From: Accumulibacter sp. | Lineage (GTDB): Bacteria; Pseudomonadota; Gammaproteobacteria; Burkholderiales; Rhodocyclaceae | DNA: 64,000 bases | Direction: 5' to 3' | Assembly (NCBI RefSeq): GCF_023806625.1 | Contig: NZ_JAMTDX010000057.1 | Span: 59,393-123,392 of the forward strand | Shown here: piece by piece, positions 16,563-26,229 of the stretch | Numbering within the stretch: position 1 is the first letter of the stretch | How the letters are laid out: every line of letters starts with the position of its first letter | Made by a program: the position numbers and the translations under genes | Notes under the pieces: model-generated | What the model was told of the DNA's origin: nothing | The model's database searches: none | The model's input: the letters and a program-made list of their open reading frames with translations, nothing else

Positions 16563-17768
16563 TTGAGTGAGCAAGAGTGGCCGGCCGCACTCGGCCCGGT
16601 GATCTGTGTCGTCGGGGCGCGTCCGAACTTCATGAAGATCGCGCCCATCCTGCGGGCCTTCGCGGCGCATCGTCCGGCGATCCCGGCGCTGCTCGTCCAT
16701 ACCGGCCAACACTACGATCGGGAGATGAACGATCGTCTGTTTTCGGATCTGCGCCTGCCGCACCCGGATATCAACCTTGGCGTCGGTTCAGCCAGCCATG
16801 CCGTGCAGACCGCGGAAGTGATGCGGCGCTTCGAGCCCATCGTGGACGCCAATCGACCATCCTGCGTCCTGGTCGTCGGCGATGTCAATTCGACGCTCGC
16901 GTGTACGCTGGTCTGTGCCAAGAAAGCTGTCCCGGTCGTCCATGTCGAGGCCGGTCTGCGCAGTTTCGACCGCACGATGCCGGAGGAGATCAACCGCCTG
17001 TTGACCGACCAGATTGCGGATCGGCTGTACACCACTGAAAGAAGCGCCGAGACCAATCTGGCGCGCGAGGGAGTGGATCCCGCCCGGGTATGCTTCGTCG
17101 GCAACGTGATGATCGACTCGTTGCTCTTCAATCGCGAGTTTGCGTTGCCGCCCTCGGCGACCCTGCAGGCAGCGGGCATCGATCGGGCTTTTCTCGCTGA
17201 GCGGCAGGTTTATGGCGTGGTGACCCTTCATCGCCCTGCCAACGTGGACCAGGTCGAGACCTTGCGTCCGTTGCTCGTCGTTCTGCGCGAGGTTTCCGGA
17301 AAGGTGCCGCTGGTGATGGCGCTGCATCCGCGGACGCGCAGCAACATCGAACGCTTCGCGCTCGACGAACTGCTGGTCAGCCCACGGATTGCGGTTCTGC
17401 CTCCACAGGGCTACCTGGAGATGCTCGGCCTGCTCGCCGGGGCGAGCGTCGTGCTGTCGGATTCGGGCGGTCTGCAGGAAGAAACCACCGCTCTGGGTGT
17501 GCCGTGTCTCACGATCAGGGAGAACACCGAACGCCCGATCACCGTCGAGCAGGGAACCAACACCCTGGTCGGCCGTGACCCCGAGGCGATCACGAAGGCG
17601 GTCGACGAGATCGTCGCCGGCGGGGGCAAGACGGGCCGCGTTCCGGAGTTCTGGGACGGGCGGGCTGCAGAGCGGATCGCCGCCGACCTGGCTCGATGGC
17701 TGACCAGCGGCCAGTCGCAGTGCAGCCAGCAAGAGTCGGAGGCTCGGTCATGCCCGGTGGGCAAGTAA
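16563..17768 (+). CDS. wecB: UDP-N-acetylglucosamine 2-epimerase (non-hydrolysing)
   Basis: A 401-residue enzyme that interconverts UDP-GlcNAc and UDP-ManNAc, supplying a precursor for the polysaccharide. Motifs: VVGARPNFMKIAPIL, HTGQHYDREMNDRLF, VGDVNSTLAC, HVEAGLRSFDR, LHPRTRSNI, and DSGGLQEETTALGVPCL plus RPITVEQGTN. Translation appears to begin at TTG 16563: an AAAGGAGG Shine-Dalgarno (16547-16554) sits 8 bases upstream and no suitable ATG precedes GARPNF. No wecC-like dehydrogenase is nearby, so conversion to ManNAcA is not evident here. The 3' end overlaps the deacetylase gene by 19 bases. Confidence 0.92.
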   Translation: MSEQEWPAALGPVICVVGARPNFMKIAPILRAFAAHRPAIPALLVHTGQHYDREMNDRLFSDLRLPHPDINLGVGSASHAVQTAEVMRRFEPIVDANRPSCVLVVGDVNSTLACTLVCAKKAVPVVHVEAGLRSFDRTMPEEINRLLTDQIADRLYTTERSAETNLAREGVDPARVCFVGNVMIDSLLFNREFALPPSATLQAAGIDRAFLAERQVYGVVTLHRPANVDQVETLRPLLVVLREVSGKVPLVMALHPRTRSNIERFALDELLVSPRIAVLPPQGYLEMLGLLAGASVVLSDSGGLQEETTALGVPCLTIRENTERPITVEQGTNTLVGRDPEAITKAVDEIVAGGGKTGRVPEFWDGRAAERIAADLARWLTSGQSQCSQQESEARSCPVGK

Positions 17769-18616
17769 CCAACGCCCTGACGATCGACGTCGAGGACTAT
17801 TTCCAGGTTTCTGCCCTGGCTCCCTACATAGCACGCGGCGAGTGGGATTCGCGCGAATGTCGGGTCGAGGCCAACGTCGAGCGGATCCTGCTGATGCTCG
17901 ACGAAAAGCGGATCAGGGCCACTTTCTTCACACTCGGCTGGATCGCCGAGCGCTATCCTGCACTCGTGCGCCGCCTCGTTGACTGCGGGCACGAGGTGGC
18001 GAGTCATGGGTACGGACACCAGCGAGCCAACGAATTGAGCGAGAGCGATTTCCTTTCCGACATCGTCATGGCCAAGAAACTGCTGGAAGACATTTCGGGG
18101 TGCGAGGTGAGAGGCTATCGGGCGCCGAGCTTTTCGATCGGAGAAAGCAATCCCTGGGCTTTCGACTGCATCGAACGCGCCGGCTATCGCTACAGTTCGA
18201 GCGTCTATCCGATCCGGCATGACCATTACGGCGTCCCCGACGCGCCACGCTTTGCCCATCAGGTCAGACCGGGACTGCTGGAATTGCCGGTGAGCACGGC
18301 GCGGATCCTGGAGCGCAACTGGCCGGCGAGCGGCGGGGGCTATTTCCGCCTGCTCCCGTACGGGGTGTCGCGCTGGCTGCTGCGTCGGGTCAATGAGCTC
18401 GACGGCCGGCCGGCGATCTTCTATTTCCACCCGTGGGAGATCGACGACGGTCAGCCGCGGATTGGCGGAATCACTCCCCGGACGCGCTTTCGCCACTACG
18501 TCAATTTGCGGCACACCGAGGCCAAGCTGCGCCGCCTGCTCGCCGATTTCAGCTGGGCAAGAGTTGACGAGGTATTCCTGGGCCCGACGCTGCGCGGAGC
18601 GGCGGTGACGGCATGA
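17750..18616 (+). CDS. XrtA-system NodB-type polysaccharide deacetylase (DUF3473)
   Basis: A 288-residue carbohydrate esterase family 4 protein with TIDVEDYFQVSAL (catalytic/metal Asp-x-Glu-Asp), EVASHGYGHQ (metal histidines), GYRAPSFSI, and C-terminal YFHPWEIDDGQPR of the DUF3473 extension, which marks the exosortase-associated branch (TIGR03006). It has no signal peptide. Expected activity is N-deacetylation of HexNAc residues of the polysaccharide or its lipid-linked precursor. The ATG at 17750 has a GGAGG (17738-17742) 7 bases upstream. The stop overlaps the next ATG (ATGA). Confidence 0.88.
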   Translation: MPGGQVTNALTIDVEDYFQVSALAPYIARGEWDSRECRVEANVERILLMLDEKRIRATFFTLGWIAERYPALVRRLVDCGHEVASHGYGHQRANELSESDFLSDIVMAKKLLEDISGCEVRGYRAPSFSIGESNPWAFDCIERAGYRYSSSVYPIRHDHYGVPDAPRFAHQVRPGLLELPVSTARILERNWPASGGGYFRLLPYGVSRWLLRRVNELDGRPAIFYFHPWEIDDGQPRIGGITPRTRFRHYVNLRHTEAKLRRLLADFSWARVDEVFLGPTLRGAAVTA

Positions 18617-19698
18617 CTGCCCGCGCGCACGAGCCGTCCAGGCCGGGCACGGGAGGGGGACGGGTGGTCGTCAGGCGACTCGACCCGGGCGACGCCGCGG
18701 CTGAGTCGCGATGGGAGGCATTCGTGACGGCGTGTCCGGAAGCCACCTTCTTCCATCGGGCCGGCTGGCAGCGAATCATCGGCCGGGTCTTCCGCCATCG
18801 TACCCATTACCTGTACGCGGAGAGTGCCGGCCAGATCGTCGGCGTTCTGCCGATGGCGCAGGTCAGCAGCCTGCTCTTCGGCCACTCGCTCGTTTCCCTG
18901 CCCTTTGCCGTTTACGGTGGCGTCGCGGCTTCGAAGCCGGACGCCGTTGAAGCGCTCGAGATCGAGGCCCAGGCCGAGGCCCGGCGCCTCGGTGTGGAGC
19001 ACCTCGAACTGCGCAACGTCCGACAGCGCCATCCCGAATGGCCTCGACAGGATCTCTACGTGAGGTTTCGCAAGGAACTCGCCGCGGATGCCGAAGCCAA
19101 CCTGCTGGCCATTCCGCGCAAGCAGCGGGCCATGGTCCGCAAGGGGATCAGGAACGGGTTGCGCGGCGAGATCGACTACGATGCCGGACGATTCTTCGCT
19201 CTCTACGCGGATAACGTGCACCGCCACGGAACGCCAGCGTTTCCGAAGCGGTACTTCGAGGTGCTGCAGCACGAGTTCGCCGACGACTGCGAGATTCTGA
19301 CCGTCGTCGACGCCGCCGGTCGACCAGTGAGCAGCGTGTTGAGCTTCTACTTCCGTGACGAAGTCCTGCCCTATTATGCAGGCGATCACCTCGCAGCACG
19401 CGACCTCGCGGCGAATGACTTCAAGTACTGGGAACTGATGCGCCGCGCCTGCGAAAGGGGCTGTCGCACTTTCGATTACGGACGCAGCAAACAGGGGACC
19501 GGCTCGTTCTCGTTCAAGAAGAACTGGGGCTTCGTGCCCGAGCCCCTGTCATACGAGTACTGCCTCTACCGTCGCGCGTCGGTTCCCCAGAACAACCCAG
19601 CGAACGCCAGATACCGGCTGCTGATCAACGCCTGGCGCCGGATGCCGATTGGTCTGGCCAACTGGCTGGGACCGCTGATCGTGCGCAACGTCGGATGA
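18613..19698 (+). CDS. FemAB-like XrtA/PEP-CTERM-associated protein
   Basis: A 361-residue protein of the FemAB/GNAT superfamily (TIGR03019 type): ATFFHRAGWQRIIGRVF near 45, internal LLAIPRKQRAMVRKGIRNG, and YYAGDHLAARDLAANDFKYW then DYGRSKQGTGSFSFKKNWGF near the C-terminus. FemAB proteins transfer amino acids from aminoacyl-tRNA to peptidoglycan precursors; this branch is found in exosortase loci and its acceptor is not known. It may aminoacylate the polysaccharide or a sorted protein (inference). It is translationally coupled to the deacetylase through ATGA. Confidence 0.85.
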   Translation: MTARAHEPSRPGTGGGRVVVRRLDPGDAAAESRWEAFVTACPEATFFHRAGWQRIIGRVFRHRTHYLYAESAGQIVGVLPMAQVSSLLFGHSLVSLPFAVYGGVAASKPDAVEALEIEAQAEARRLGVEHLELRNVRQRHPEWPRQDLYVRFRKELAADAEANLLAIPRKQRAMVRKGIRNGLRGEIDYDAGRFFALYADNVHRHGTPAFPKRYFEVLQHEFADDCEILTVVDAAGRPVSSVLSFYFRDEVLPYYAGDHLAARDLAANDFKYWELMRRACERGCRTFDYGRSKQGTGSFSFKKNWGFVPEPLSYEYCLYRRASVPQNNPANARYRLLINAWRRMPIGLANWLGPLIVRNVG

Positions 19699-19782
19699 TC
19701 TGCGCGATGTTTGCGCTCGTCGATCGTCGCTCCGCGGCCGGTGATCGGCGCTGAACTGACCTGTTAGCCAGTGGCCCACGCA

Positions 19783-21351
19783 ATGAATCGATCCCTGCCT
19801 ATGTCCGTCTCTCCCGTGGCCAGTTCGGGCTGGCGCATGGCCCTGCCAGCGCTCGCCGTCGCTCTGGTGGCTGCGCTGATCCTGTTCCACGAGACGGCGC
19901 TGGCGATGGTGGCGATCTGGGCGAGGTCGGATACCTACGCCCACGGCATGCTCGTGCCGGCGATCTCGCTCTGGCTGGTCTGGCGGGTTCGCGCAAGTGT
20001 CGGTGCGGTGACACCGAGAGGCAGCTACCTGGCCTTGCCGCTGCTCGCTGCTGCCGGTCTTGCCTGGCTCCTCGGCCAGGTGGCTGCGGTCAACGCCCTC
20101 ACACAGTTCGCCTTCGTGGCGATCCTCGTGCTGACCGTGCCGGCAGTGGTCGGCTGGGAGGTCGTCCGGACGATCGCCTTCCCGCTGGCTTTCCTGTTCT
20201 TTGCCGTGCCTTTCGGTGATTTCACCCAGCCCAAGTTGATGGAGTGGACCGCGCACGCGACGGTCTTCGGACTGAGGCTTTCCGGGGTGCCGGTCTTCCA
20301 CGAGGGACAGCATCTGGTCATCCCATCGGGCAGCTGGTCGGTTGTCGAAGCGTGTAGTGGCGTCCGCTATCTGATCGCCTCGGTGACCGTCGGTACGCTC
20401 TTCGCCTATCTCACCTATCGTTCTCTGAGCCGACGGCTGCTCTTCGTGGGCGTCTCGATTCTCGTGCCCATCGTCGCCAACTGGCTGCGTGCCTACATGA
20501 TCGTCATGCTCGGGCATCTGTCGGGCAATCGGCTGGCGGTCGGCGTCGATCACCTGATCTATGGCTGGGCGTTCTTTGGCGTGGTCATTCTGGCGATGTT
20601 CTGGATTGGCGCACGCTGGCGCGAGGACGAGGACGTTCCGATGCACGGAACTGGCGCACAGGACACTGCGCGCGTTGCCGCGCGGCCCACGGTGCCTTCC
20701 ACAGCAGGACCGCTGGCGGTGACCACTCTGCTCAGCGTGTTGACCATGGCGATCTGGCCGCTGGCCGACAGGGAACTGGCGCGCCCGACGGTGCCACAGG
20801 TCGATCAGATCGCTCCGCTCGGAACGGTTCCCGGCTGGCAGCGCGATGAACAGGGGTTTACCGACTGGCGTCCGGCATTCGAGGGTGATTCAGCCAGCAC
20901 GCAGCTGTACTTCGAGAGGGACGGCACGCAGGTCGGGGTCTTCCTCGCTTACTATCAGAACCAGCGCGAGAACCGCAAGCTGGTCAGCTCGACGAATGCG
21001 CTGGCGCGCAGTGACGACGCCAGGTGGGCGAGGATTGGCGGTGGAACGCACGAGATCGCTGTCGACGGTGGTGTCGTCCAGGTGCGTACGGCCGACCTGC
21101 GTGAACACGCAGGAACCGGTCTGAGGGTCTGGCAATGGTACTGGATCAACGGCCGATGGACGGCGAGCGACTTCGTCGCCAAGGCGTATACTGCGCTGTC
21201 CCGTCTGACGGCGCGGGGGGACGACTCGGCAGTGATCATCGTATTTGCGGCGAGGCGTGCAGACGGCGGGGCGGATGCCGTACTCGGAGACTTTGTCGGG
21301 GCGGCAGGTCCGGCTCTGGCCGAGAGCCTCGAGAGGACCCGCAAGCGGTGA
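19783..21351 (+). CDS. xrtA: Exosortase A fused to an EpsI (DUF3485) domain
   Basis: A 522-residue membrane protein. About eight membrane helices fill residues 20-285, with the exosortase catalytic triad visible: Cys191 in VEACSGVRYL, Arg236 in NWLRAYM and His257 in VDHLIYGW. A ninth hydrophobic stretch near 310 leads into a periplasmic EpsI/DUF3485 domain (about 345-522; GWQRDEQGFTDWRP, VFLAYYQNQRENRKLVSS). Exosortase A cleaves the C-terminal PEP-CTERM tripartite signal of exported proteins, comparable to sortase/archaeosortase chemistry. The fused EpsI domain is the known arrangement for the EPS-linked type. ATGs at 19783 and 19801 and GTG 19771 are all in frame. Confidence 0.9.
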   Translation: MNRSLPMSVSPVASSGWRMALPALAVALVAALILFHETALAMVAIWARSDTYAHGMLVPAISLWLVWRVRASVGAVTPRGSYLALPLLAAAGLAWLLGQVAAVNALTQFAFVAILVLTVPAVVGWEVVRTIAFPLAFLFFAVPFGDFTQPKLMEWTAHATVFGLRLSGVPVFHEGQHLVIPSGSWSVVEACSGVRYLIASVTVGTLFAYLTYRSLSRRLLFVGVSILVPIVANWLRAYMIVMLGHLSGNRLAVGVDHLIYGWAFFGVVILAMFWIGARWREDEDVPMHGTGAQDTARVAARPTVPSTAGPLAVTTLLSVLTMAIWPLADRELARPTVPQVDQIAPLGTVPGWQRDEQGFTDWRPAFEGDSASTQLYFERDGTQVGVFLAYYQNQRENRKLVSSTNALARSDDARWARIGGGTHEIAVDGGVVQVRTADLREHAGTGLRVWQWYWINGRWTASDFVAKAYTALSRLTARGDDSAVIIVFAARRADGGADAVLGDFVGAAGPALAESLERTRKR

Positions 21352-21554
21352 TCCAAGGCGTTGGGAACCCGCTTGAGCACGGAGCATGGCGGTGAGGCGG
21401 GGATGGCGAAGAGGTTGTCGATCAGCGGAGCGTTTCGTCTCGTCACAGACCGTGAGTGCGCCGCTCCCCGGGCGCCCGGCGTAGCCCTGGCCCATCGTCA
21501 CGGCGTCCTCCGGGTCTTTCCAGGGGCAATGAGAATGGTCTGTAGTGACCGCGA

Positions 21555-22748
21555 ATGATGGCGGAGGATTGGCCCGTGTTGGTAGCTGACGATGTCCGTA
21601 GCACAGCCCTTGCCGGCGACGTCAGGCCGCTGATTCTCCATGTCATCCATCAGTTGCGGACCGGTGGTCTGGAGAACGGCCTGGTCAATCTGATCAATTG
21701 CCTTCCGGAGTCGCGTTTCCGGCACGCAGTGGTCTGTATCGAGGACTTCTCTGATTTTCGCCACCGCCTCGAACGTGGGGACGCGCCGGTGATCGCCCTG
21801 CATCGTTCGCAGATCGGCGTGTGGCGCCTGCGCAAGGCCCTGTTCTCGCTCTGCCGCAGGTTGCGGCCGACGATCGTTCACTCGCGCAACCAGTCGGGAC
21901 TCGATGCTCTGTTGCCGGCACGTCTTGCCGGCGTTCGTCGCTGCATACACGGTGAACACGGCTGGGACGTCAACGATCTCGAAGGTCGGCAGGTCAAGCC
22001 GGCCATGCTGCGTCGCCTGCATTCGCCGCTCGTCGATCGTTACATCACGGTGTCCGATCATCTTCGCGACTATCTGGTCGAGCGTGTCCGCATTGCTCCG
22101 CAGCGAGTCGTACAGATCGTCAATGGTGTGGACACCGCACGTTTCTGTCCGTCTGCGGAGCCGGGGCGCAGCGGGCTTCCCGACGGTTTCCGCGGTCGCG
22201 ACGCGCTAGTGGTGTGTACCGTCGGGCGACTGCAACCGGTCAAAGACCAGGAGACCCTGCTGCGCGCCTTTGCGCTCTTGGTTGCCGGCGGACGACCAGA
22301 GGCAAGACTCGTCGTCGCCGGCGACGGGCCCATGCGGACGGCGCTCGTCGAACTCGCCGCGTCGTTGGGCATCGCCGATCGTTGCTGGTTTCCGGGCACC
22401 GTCAGCAACGTTGCCGGCCTCCTGCGGAACTGCGACGTATTCGTCCTGCCGTCTCTGGCCGAGGGCATCTCGAACACGCTGCTCGAAGCCATGGCTTCCG
22501 GCCTTCCGGTCCTCGCCACCGCAGTCGGCGGCAACCGGGAACTGATCACCGAGGGTGAGAACGGCTGGCTGTTCGAACCGCGCGACGTGGCTACGCTCGT
22601 CCGACTGCTGAGCCGCTACGTCGACGAACCGGCGATGCTTCGCGATCAGGGCAGGCGGGCTCGTGAGATGGCCGTGACGCGTTTCAGTCTGCCGACGATG
22701 GTGGGCCGCTACCAGGCAGTGTATGAAGAACTCTGCAACCGGACCTAG
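21555..22748 (+). CDS. XrtA-system glycosyltransferase, GT4 type (TIGR03088-like)
   Basis: A 397-residue GT-B glycosyltransferase. The N-terminal IHQLRTGGLENGLVNLIN is characteristic of the exosortase-associated TIGR03088 family. Other features are IHGEHGWDVND, CTVGRLQPVKDQETLLRA and the nucleotide-sugar-binding VLPSLAEGISNTLLEAMASG (the EX7E region). It is probably a cytoplasmic enzyme adding one sugar of the repeat unit; donor and linkage cannot be read from sequence. About 200 bases without a credible gene separate it from xrtA. It reads into the amidotransferase gene. Confidence 0.88.
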   Translation: MMAEDWPVLVADDVRSTALAGDVRPLILHVIHQLRTGGLENGLVNLINCLPESRFRHAVVCIEDFSDFRHRLERGDAPVIALHRSQIGVWRLRKALFSLCRRLRPTIVHSRNQSGLDALLPARLAGVRRCIHGEHGWDVNDLEGRQVKPAMLRRLHSPLVDRYITVSDHLRDYLVERVRIAPQRVVQIVNGVDTARFCPSAEPGRSGLPDGFRGRDALVVCTVGRLQPVKDQETLLRAFALLVAGGRPEARLVVAGDGPMRTALVELAASLGIADRCWFPGTVSNVAGLLRNCDVFVLPSLAEGISNTLLEAMASGLPVLATAVGGNRELITEGENGWLFEPRDVATLVRLLSRYVDEPAMLRDQGRRAREMAVTRFSLPTMVGRYQAVYEELCNRT

Positions 22749-22891
22749 CCTGTCTGGCCCGAGGCCGGAGCGCTGGCGATGCCTTCCGGCCGCGGGCTTG
22801 GCACGCCTCGATCGGCCTCCTGGCCTCAGTTCAGGCAGCGCGGCGTGACGCTCTCCCTCGACTGACCGACCAAAGAAGACGAAAACCAAAT

Positions 22892-24838
22892 ATGTGCGGT
22901 ATTACCGGAATTCTTGATACCAGGGGGCATCGCGACATCGATCGGGCCGTTCTCGTGCGGATGAACGAGTCGCAGTACCATCGCGGTCCCGACGAAGGCG
23001 GGTTGCACGTCGAGGCTGGATTGGGCCTCGGCCATCGGCGACTGTCGATCATCGACCTGTCGACCGGCCAGCAACCGCTGTACAACGAAGATGGCAGCGT
23101 TTGCGTCGTCTTCAACGGAGAGATCTACAACTACCAGGAACTGATTCCGGAACTGCTGGCACTCGGGCATGTGTTTCACACGCGCAGCGACACGGAAGTC
23201 ATCGTCCACGCGTGGGAGGCCTGGGGAGCGGAGTGCGTGAAGCGTTTTCGCGGCATGTTTGCCTTCGCACTCTGGGATGGCCACCGCGAGACCCTGTTTC
23301 TGGCACGCGACAGGCTCGGGGTCAAGCCGCTGTACTATGCCTTCCTGCCCGACGGGATGTTCCTGTTCGGGTCGGAACTCAAGTCGCTGCTCGCGCACGG
23401 CGGTCTCGAAAGAGCCATCGACCCGCTCGCGGTCGAGGAGTACTTCGCTCTCGGCTATGTCGCCGAGCCGAGGACGATCTTTCGTCAGGCGAGGAAGCTG
23501 CCGCCGGGACACACGCTGACCCTGCGCCGCGGACAACCCTCGCCGGAGCCCAGCCAGTACTGGGACGTCCGCTTTACCACCGACAACGACTGCTCGCTGG
23601 CGGAGGCCTGCGCACAACTCGACGAGAGGCTTCGCGAGTCGATTCGGCTGCGGATGATCTCGGACGTGCCGCTCGGTGCCTTCCTGTCGGGAGGCGTCGA
23701 TTCGAGTGCGGTGGTCGCCCTGATGGCCGGGCTTTCGGCCGAACCGGTCAACACCTGTTCGATCGCCTTCGACGTTCCGGCATTCAACGAGTCGACCTTC
23801 GCGCAGAAGGTTGCCGACAGCTATCGAACGAATCACCATTGCGACGTCGTGGCCAGTGACGACTTCGACCTCATCGACACCCTGGCGAGACTGTACGACG
23901 AGCCTTACGCCGACAGTTCGGCGATCCCGACCTACCGTGTCTGCCAGCTGGCGCGCAGGCATGTCACGGTGGCGCTCTCGGGCGACGGCGGCGACGAGAC
24001 CTTCGGCGGCTATCGGCGCTATCGCCTGCACCTGATGGAAGAGCGCCTGCGCTCGGCGATTCCCTACGGCCTGCGCCGGCGCGTGTTCGGCTTTCTCGGA
24101 CGTCTCTATCCCAAGGCCGACTGGGCGCCGCGTGTCTTTCGCGCCAAGACGACCTTCGAGGGCATGGGCCGAAATTCGGTCGAAGCCTATTTCCATTCGA
24201 TGTCGATTCTTCGTGGTCCGATGCGCACGGCCCTGTTTTCCGAGCGCTTCCGCCGGGAGATCGACGGCTACAGTGCGGAAGATGTCTTCCGTTTTCATGC
24301 CGCCCGCGCCGATACCGACGATCCACTGGCGTTGATCCAGTATCTCGACCTCAACACCTACCTCGTCGGCGACATCAACACCAAGGTCGATCGCGCGAGC
24401 ATGGCGCATTCGCTCGAAGTGCGCGAACCGCTGATGGACCATGAACTCGTCGAATGGATGGCGCGTCTGCCTTCGTCGCTCAAGGTCCGCGGGCAGGAAG
24501 GCAAGTTCCTGCTCAAGCGGGCCATGGAGAAGCGCCTACCCGTGGACATTCTCTATCGCCCGAAAATGGGCTTCGCCGTCCCGCTGGCCCGCTGGTTCCG
24601 CGGGCCACTGCGCGAACGCGTTCGGCAGTCGGTTCTCGGTCCGCGGCTCGCCGAGACCGGCTGGTTCAGTCCAGGCTACCTGCGTCGCCTCGTGGACACC
24701 CATCAGTCGGGGGCCTACGACCACAGTGCGGCGCTATGGACGGTGTTGATGTTCGAGTCCTTCCTGCGCAATGTACTCGACGCCCCGGTCGAGGCGACGG
24801 CGTCGTCAGGGACACCGATCCCGGGGACCGGACAATGA
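22892..24838 (+). CDS. XrtA-system asparagine-synthetase-like amidotransferase
   Basis: A 648-residue AsnB-type enzyme. The N-terminal glutaminase domain starts MCGITGILDT with the nucleophile Cys2, then GLGHRRLSIIDLSTGQQPL and VFNGEIYNYQEL. The C-terminal synthetase domain has the PP-loop FLSGGVDSSAVVALM near 265 and VALSGDGGDETFGGYRRY near 365. In exosortase loci (TIGR03108) this gene replaces housekeeping asnB and is thought to amidate a uronic acid or another carboxylate of the polysaccharide; that is inference from context. The stop overlaps the next glycosyltransferase start (ATGA). Confidence 0.88.
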   Translation: MCGITGILDTRGHRDIDRAVLVRMNESQYHRGPDEGGLHVEAGLGLGHRRLSIIDLSTGQQPLYNEDGSVCVVFNGEIYNYQELIPELLALGHVFHTRSDTEVIVHAWEAWGAECVKRFRGMFAFALWDGHRETLFLARDRLGVKPLYYAFLPDGMFLFGSELKSLLAHGGLERAIDPLAVEEYFALGYVAEPRTIFRQARKLPPGHTLTLRRGQPSPEPSQYWDVRFTTDNDCSLAEACAQLDERLRESIRLRMISDVPLGAFLSGGVDSSAVVALMAGLSAEPVNTCSIAFDVPAFNESTFAQKVADSYRTNHHCDVVASDDFDLIDTLARLYDEPYADSSAIPTYRVCQLARRHVTVALSGDGGDETFGGYRRYRLHLMEERLRSAIPYGLRRRVFGFLGRLYPKADWAPRVFRAKTTFEGMGRNSVEAYFHSMSILRGPMRTALFSERFRREIDGYSAEDVFRFHAARADTDDPLALIQYLDLNTYLVGDINTKVDRASMAHSLEVREPLMDHELVEWMARLPSSLKVRGQEGKFLLKRAMEKRLPVDILYRPKMGFAVPLARWFRGPLRERVRQSVLGPRLAETGWFSPGYLRRLVDTHQSGAYDHSAALWTVLMFESFLRNVLDAPVEATASSGTPIPGTGQ

Positions 24839-26046
24839 GCCTGCGCGTCCTGCACATTCTCGATCATTCGCTTCCCCTGCACAGCGGATACTCCTTCCGT
24901 ACCGTCTCGATCCTGCGTGAGCAGCGGGCTCTGGGCTGGGAGACGTTTCATCTGACGACGCCGAAGCAGGGCAGCGGTGCCGCCCTTCAGGAAGAGGCAG
25001 ACGGGTGGACCTTTTACCGCACACCGGCCGCGGCTGGTGTGGGCATGCCGTCGCAAATGCGCTTGACTGCTGCCCGGCTGAATGAGATCGTCGAGGCGGT
25101 CAGGCCTGACCTGTTGCACGCCCATTCGCCGGTCCTCAACGCCCTGCCCGCGCTATGGGTAGGGCGGCGGCATCGGCTGCCGGTGGTCTATGAGATTCGC
25201 GCTTTCTGGGAAGATGCCGCCGTCGACCACGGTTCGACGACCGAAGGCAGTCTTCGCTATCGCGCATCGAGGGCGATCGAGACCTTTGCGGCCAAGCGCG
25301 CGGATCAGCTGACGACGATCTGCGAAGGTTTGCGCCGCGACCTGATCGACCGGGGCATCCCGCCGGAGCGCATCACGGTGATTCCGAATGCGGTGGACGT
25401 GGCCCGTTTCCGCTTTGGCGCCGAGCCCGATCCTGAATTGCGCCGCTCGCTGGGGCTGGAAGGGGCCACGGTGATCGGTTTTGCGGGTTCGTTTTACGGC
25501 TATGAGGGACTCGGGCTGCTGGTCGAAGCGCTGCGCGTGATGCTGCCGAGGTACCCACGGCTGCGACTGTTGCTGGTCGGCGGCGGACCGCAGGAGAGCA
25601 GTCTGCGCGCTCAGGTTGCGGCTTGCGGGCTCGCGGAACAGGTCGTATTCACGGGCCGGGTTCCCCATGGCGAGGTGCCGCGCTACTACGAACTGGTCGA
25701 CCTGCTGGCCTATCCGCGTCTGCCGATGCGCCTGACCGAGCTGGTCACGCCGCTCAAGCCGCTCGAAGCGATGGCCCTCGGAAGGGTTCTGATCGCCTCC
25801 GACGTCGGTGGTCATCGGGAGCTGATCCGCGACCGCGAAACCGGGTTCCTCTTCCGTGCTGGGAACGCAGCCTCGCTGGCCGGAGCACTCGCCGATGCGC
25901 TGGCGAAAAGGTCGGACTGGCCGGCAATCCGCGCGCGAGCTCGCCGTTACGTCGAGGTCGAAAGGACCTGGGCGAGCAGTGCGGCTCACTATCGCGAAGT
26001 CTACGCCAAGGCACTGGCATCCCTGGGGCGACGTGTCGACCACTGA
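24835..26046 (+). CDS. Exosortase A system-associated glycosyltransferase (TIGR04063-like)
   Basis: A 403-residue GT4 glycosyltransferase beginning MSLRVLHILDHSLPLHSGYS, the hallmark of the TIGR04063 family. It has FAGSFYGYEGLGLLVEALR in the hinge and YPRLPMRLTELVTPLKPLEA near 300 as the donor-binding segment. It probably extends the lipid-linked oligosaccharide on the cytoplasmic face. The start ATG overlaps the amidotransferase stop by four bases, implying coupled translation. Sugar specificity is unknown. Confidence 0.88.
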   Translation: MSLRVLHILDHSLPLHSGYSFRTVSILREQRALGWETFHLTTPKQGSGAALQEEADGWTFYRTPAAAGVGMPSQMRLTAARLNEIVEAVRPDLLHAHSPVLNALPALWVGRRHRLPVVYEIRAFWEDAAVDHGSTTEGSLRYRASRAIETFAAKRADQLTTICEGLRRDLIDRGIPPERITVIPNAVDVARFRFGAEPDPELRRSLGLEGATVIGFAGSFYGYEGLGLLVEALRVMLPRYPRLRLLLVGGGPQESSLRAQVAACGLAEQVVFTGRVPHGEVPRYYELVDLLAYPRLPMRLTELVTPLKPLEAMALGRVLIASDVGGHRELIRDRETGFLFRAGNAASLAGALADALAKRSDWPAIRARARRYVEVERTWASSAAHYREVYAKALASLGRRVDH

Positions 26047-26229
26047 CCGACCCAGGGTGAGCGCCAGCGCTTGGGCTCCTCGGCCAGGAGTCGCAAGGTC
26101 TCCTGGCCAGTCCGGCTCCTCGTCGGTCGCGCCACTGTCCCGGAATGGCCGAATCCTCGGTCACTGCGACCAGGCAGAGGCAGCCTGCCGGCTGACTGTC
26201 CTGGTCCGGTCAGGCTTCTGGCAGGCGGC

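Noticed and set aside
21361-21558. 65-codon frame between xrtA and the next glycosyltransferase
   Set aside because: Arg/Ala/Gly-rich, no family features, no ribosome-binding site and overlaps the downstream start.
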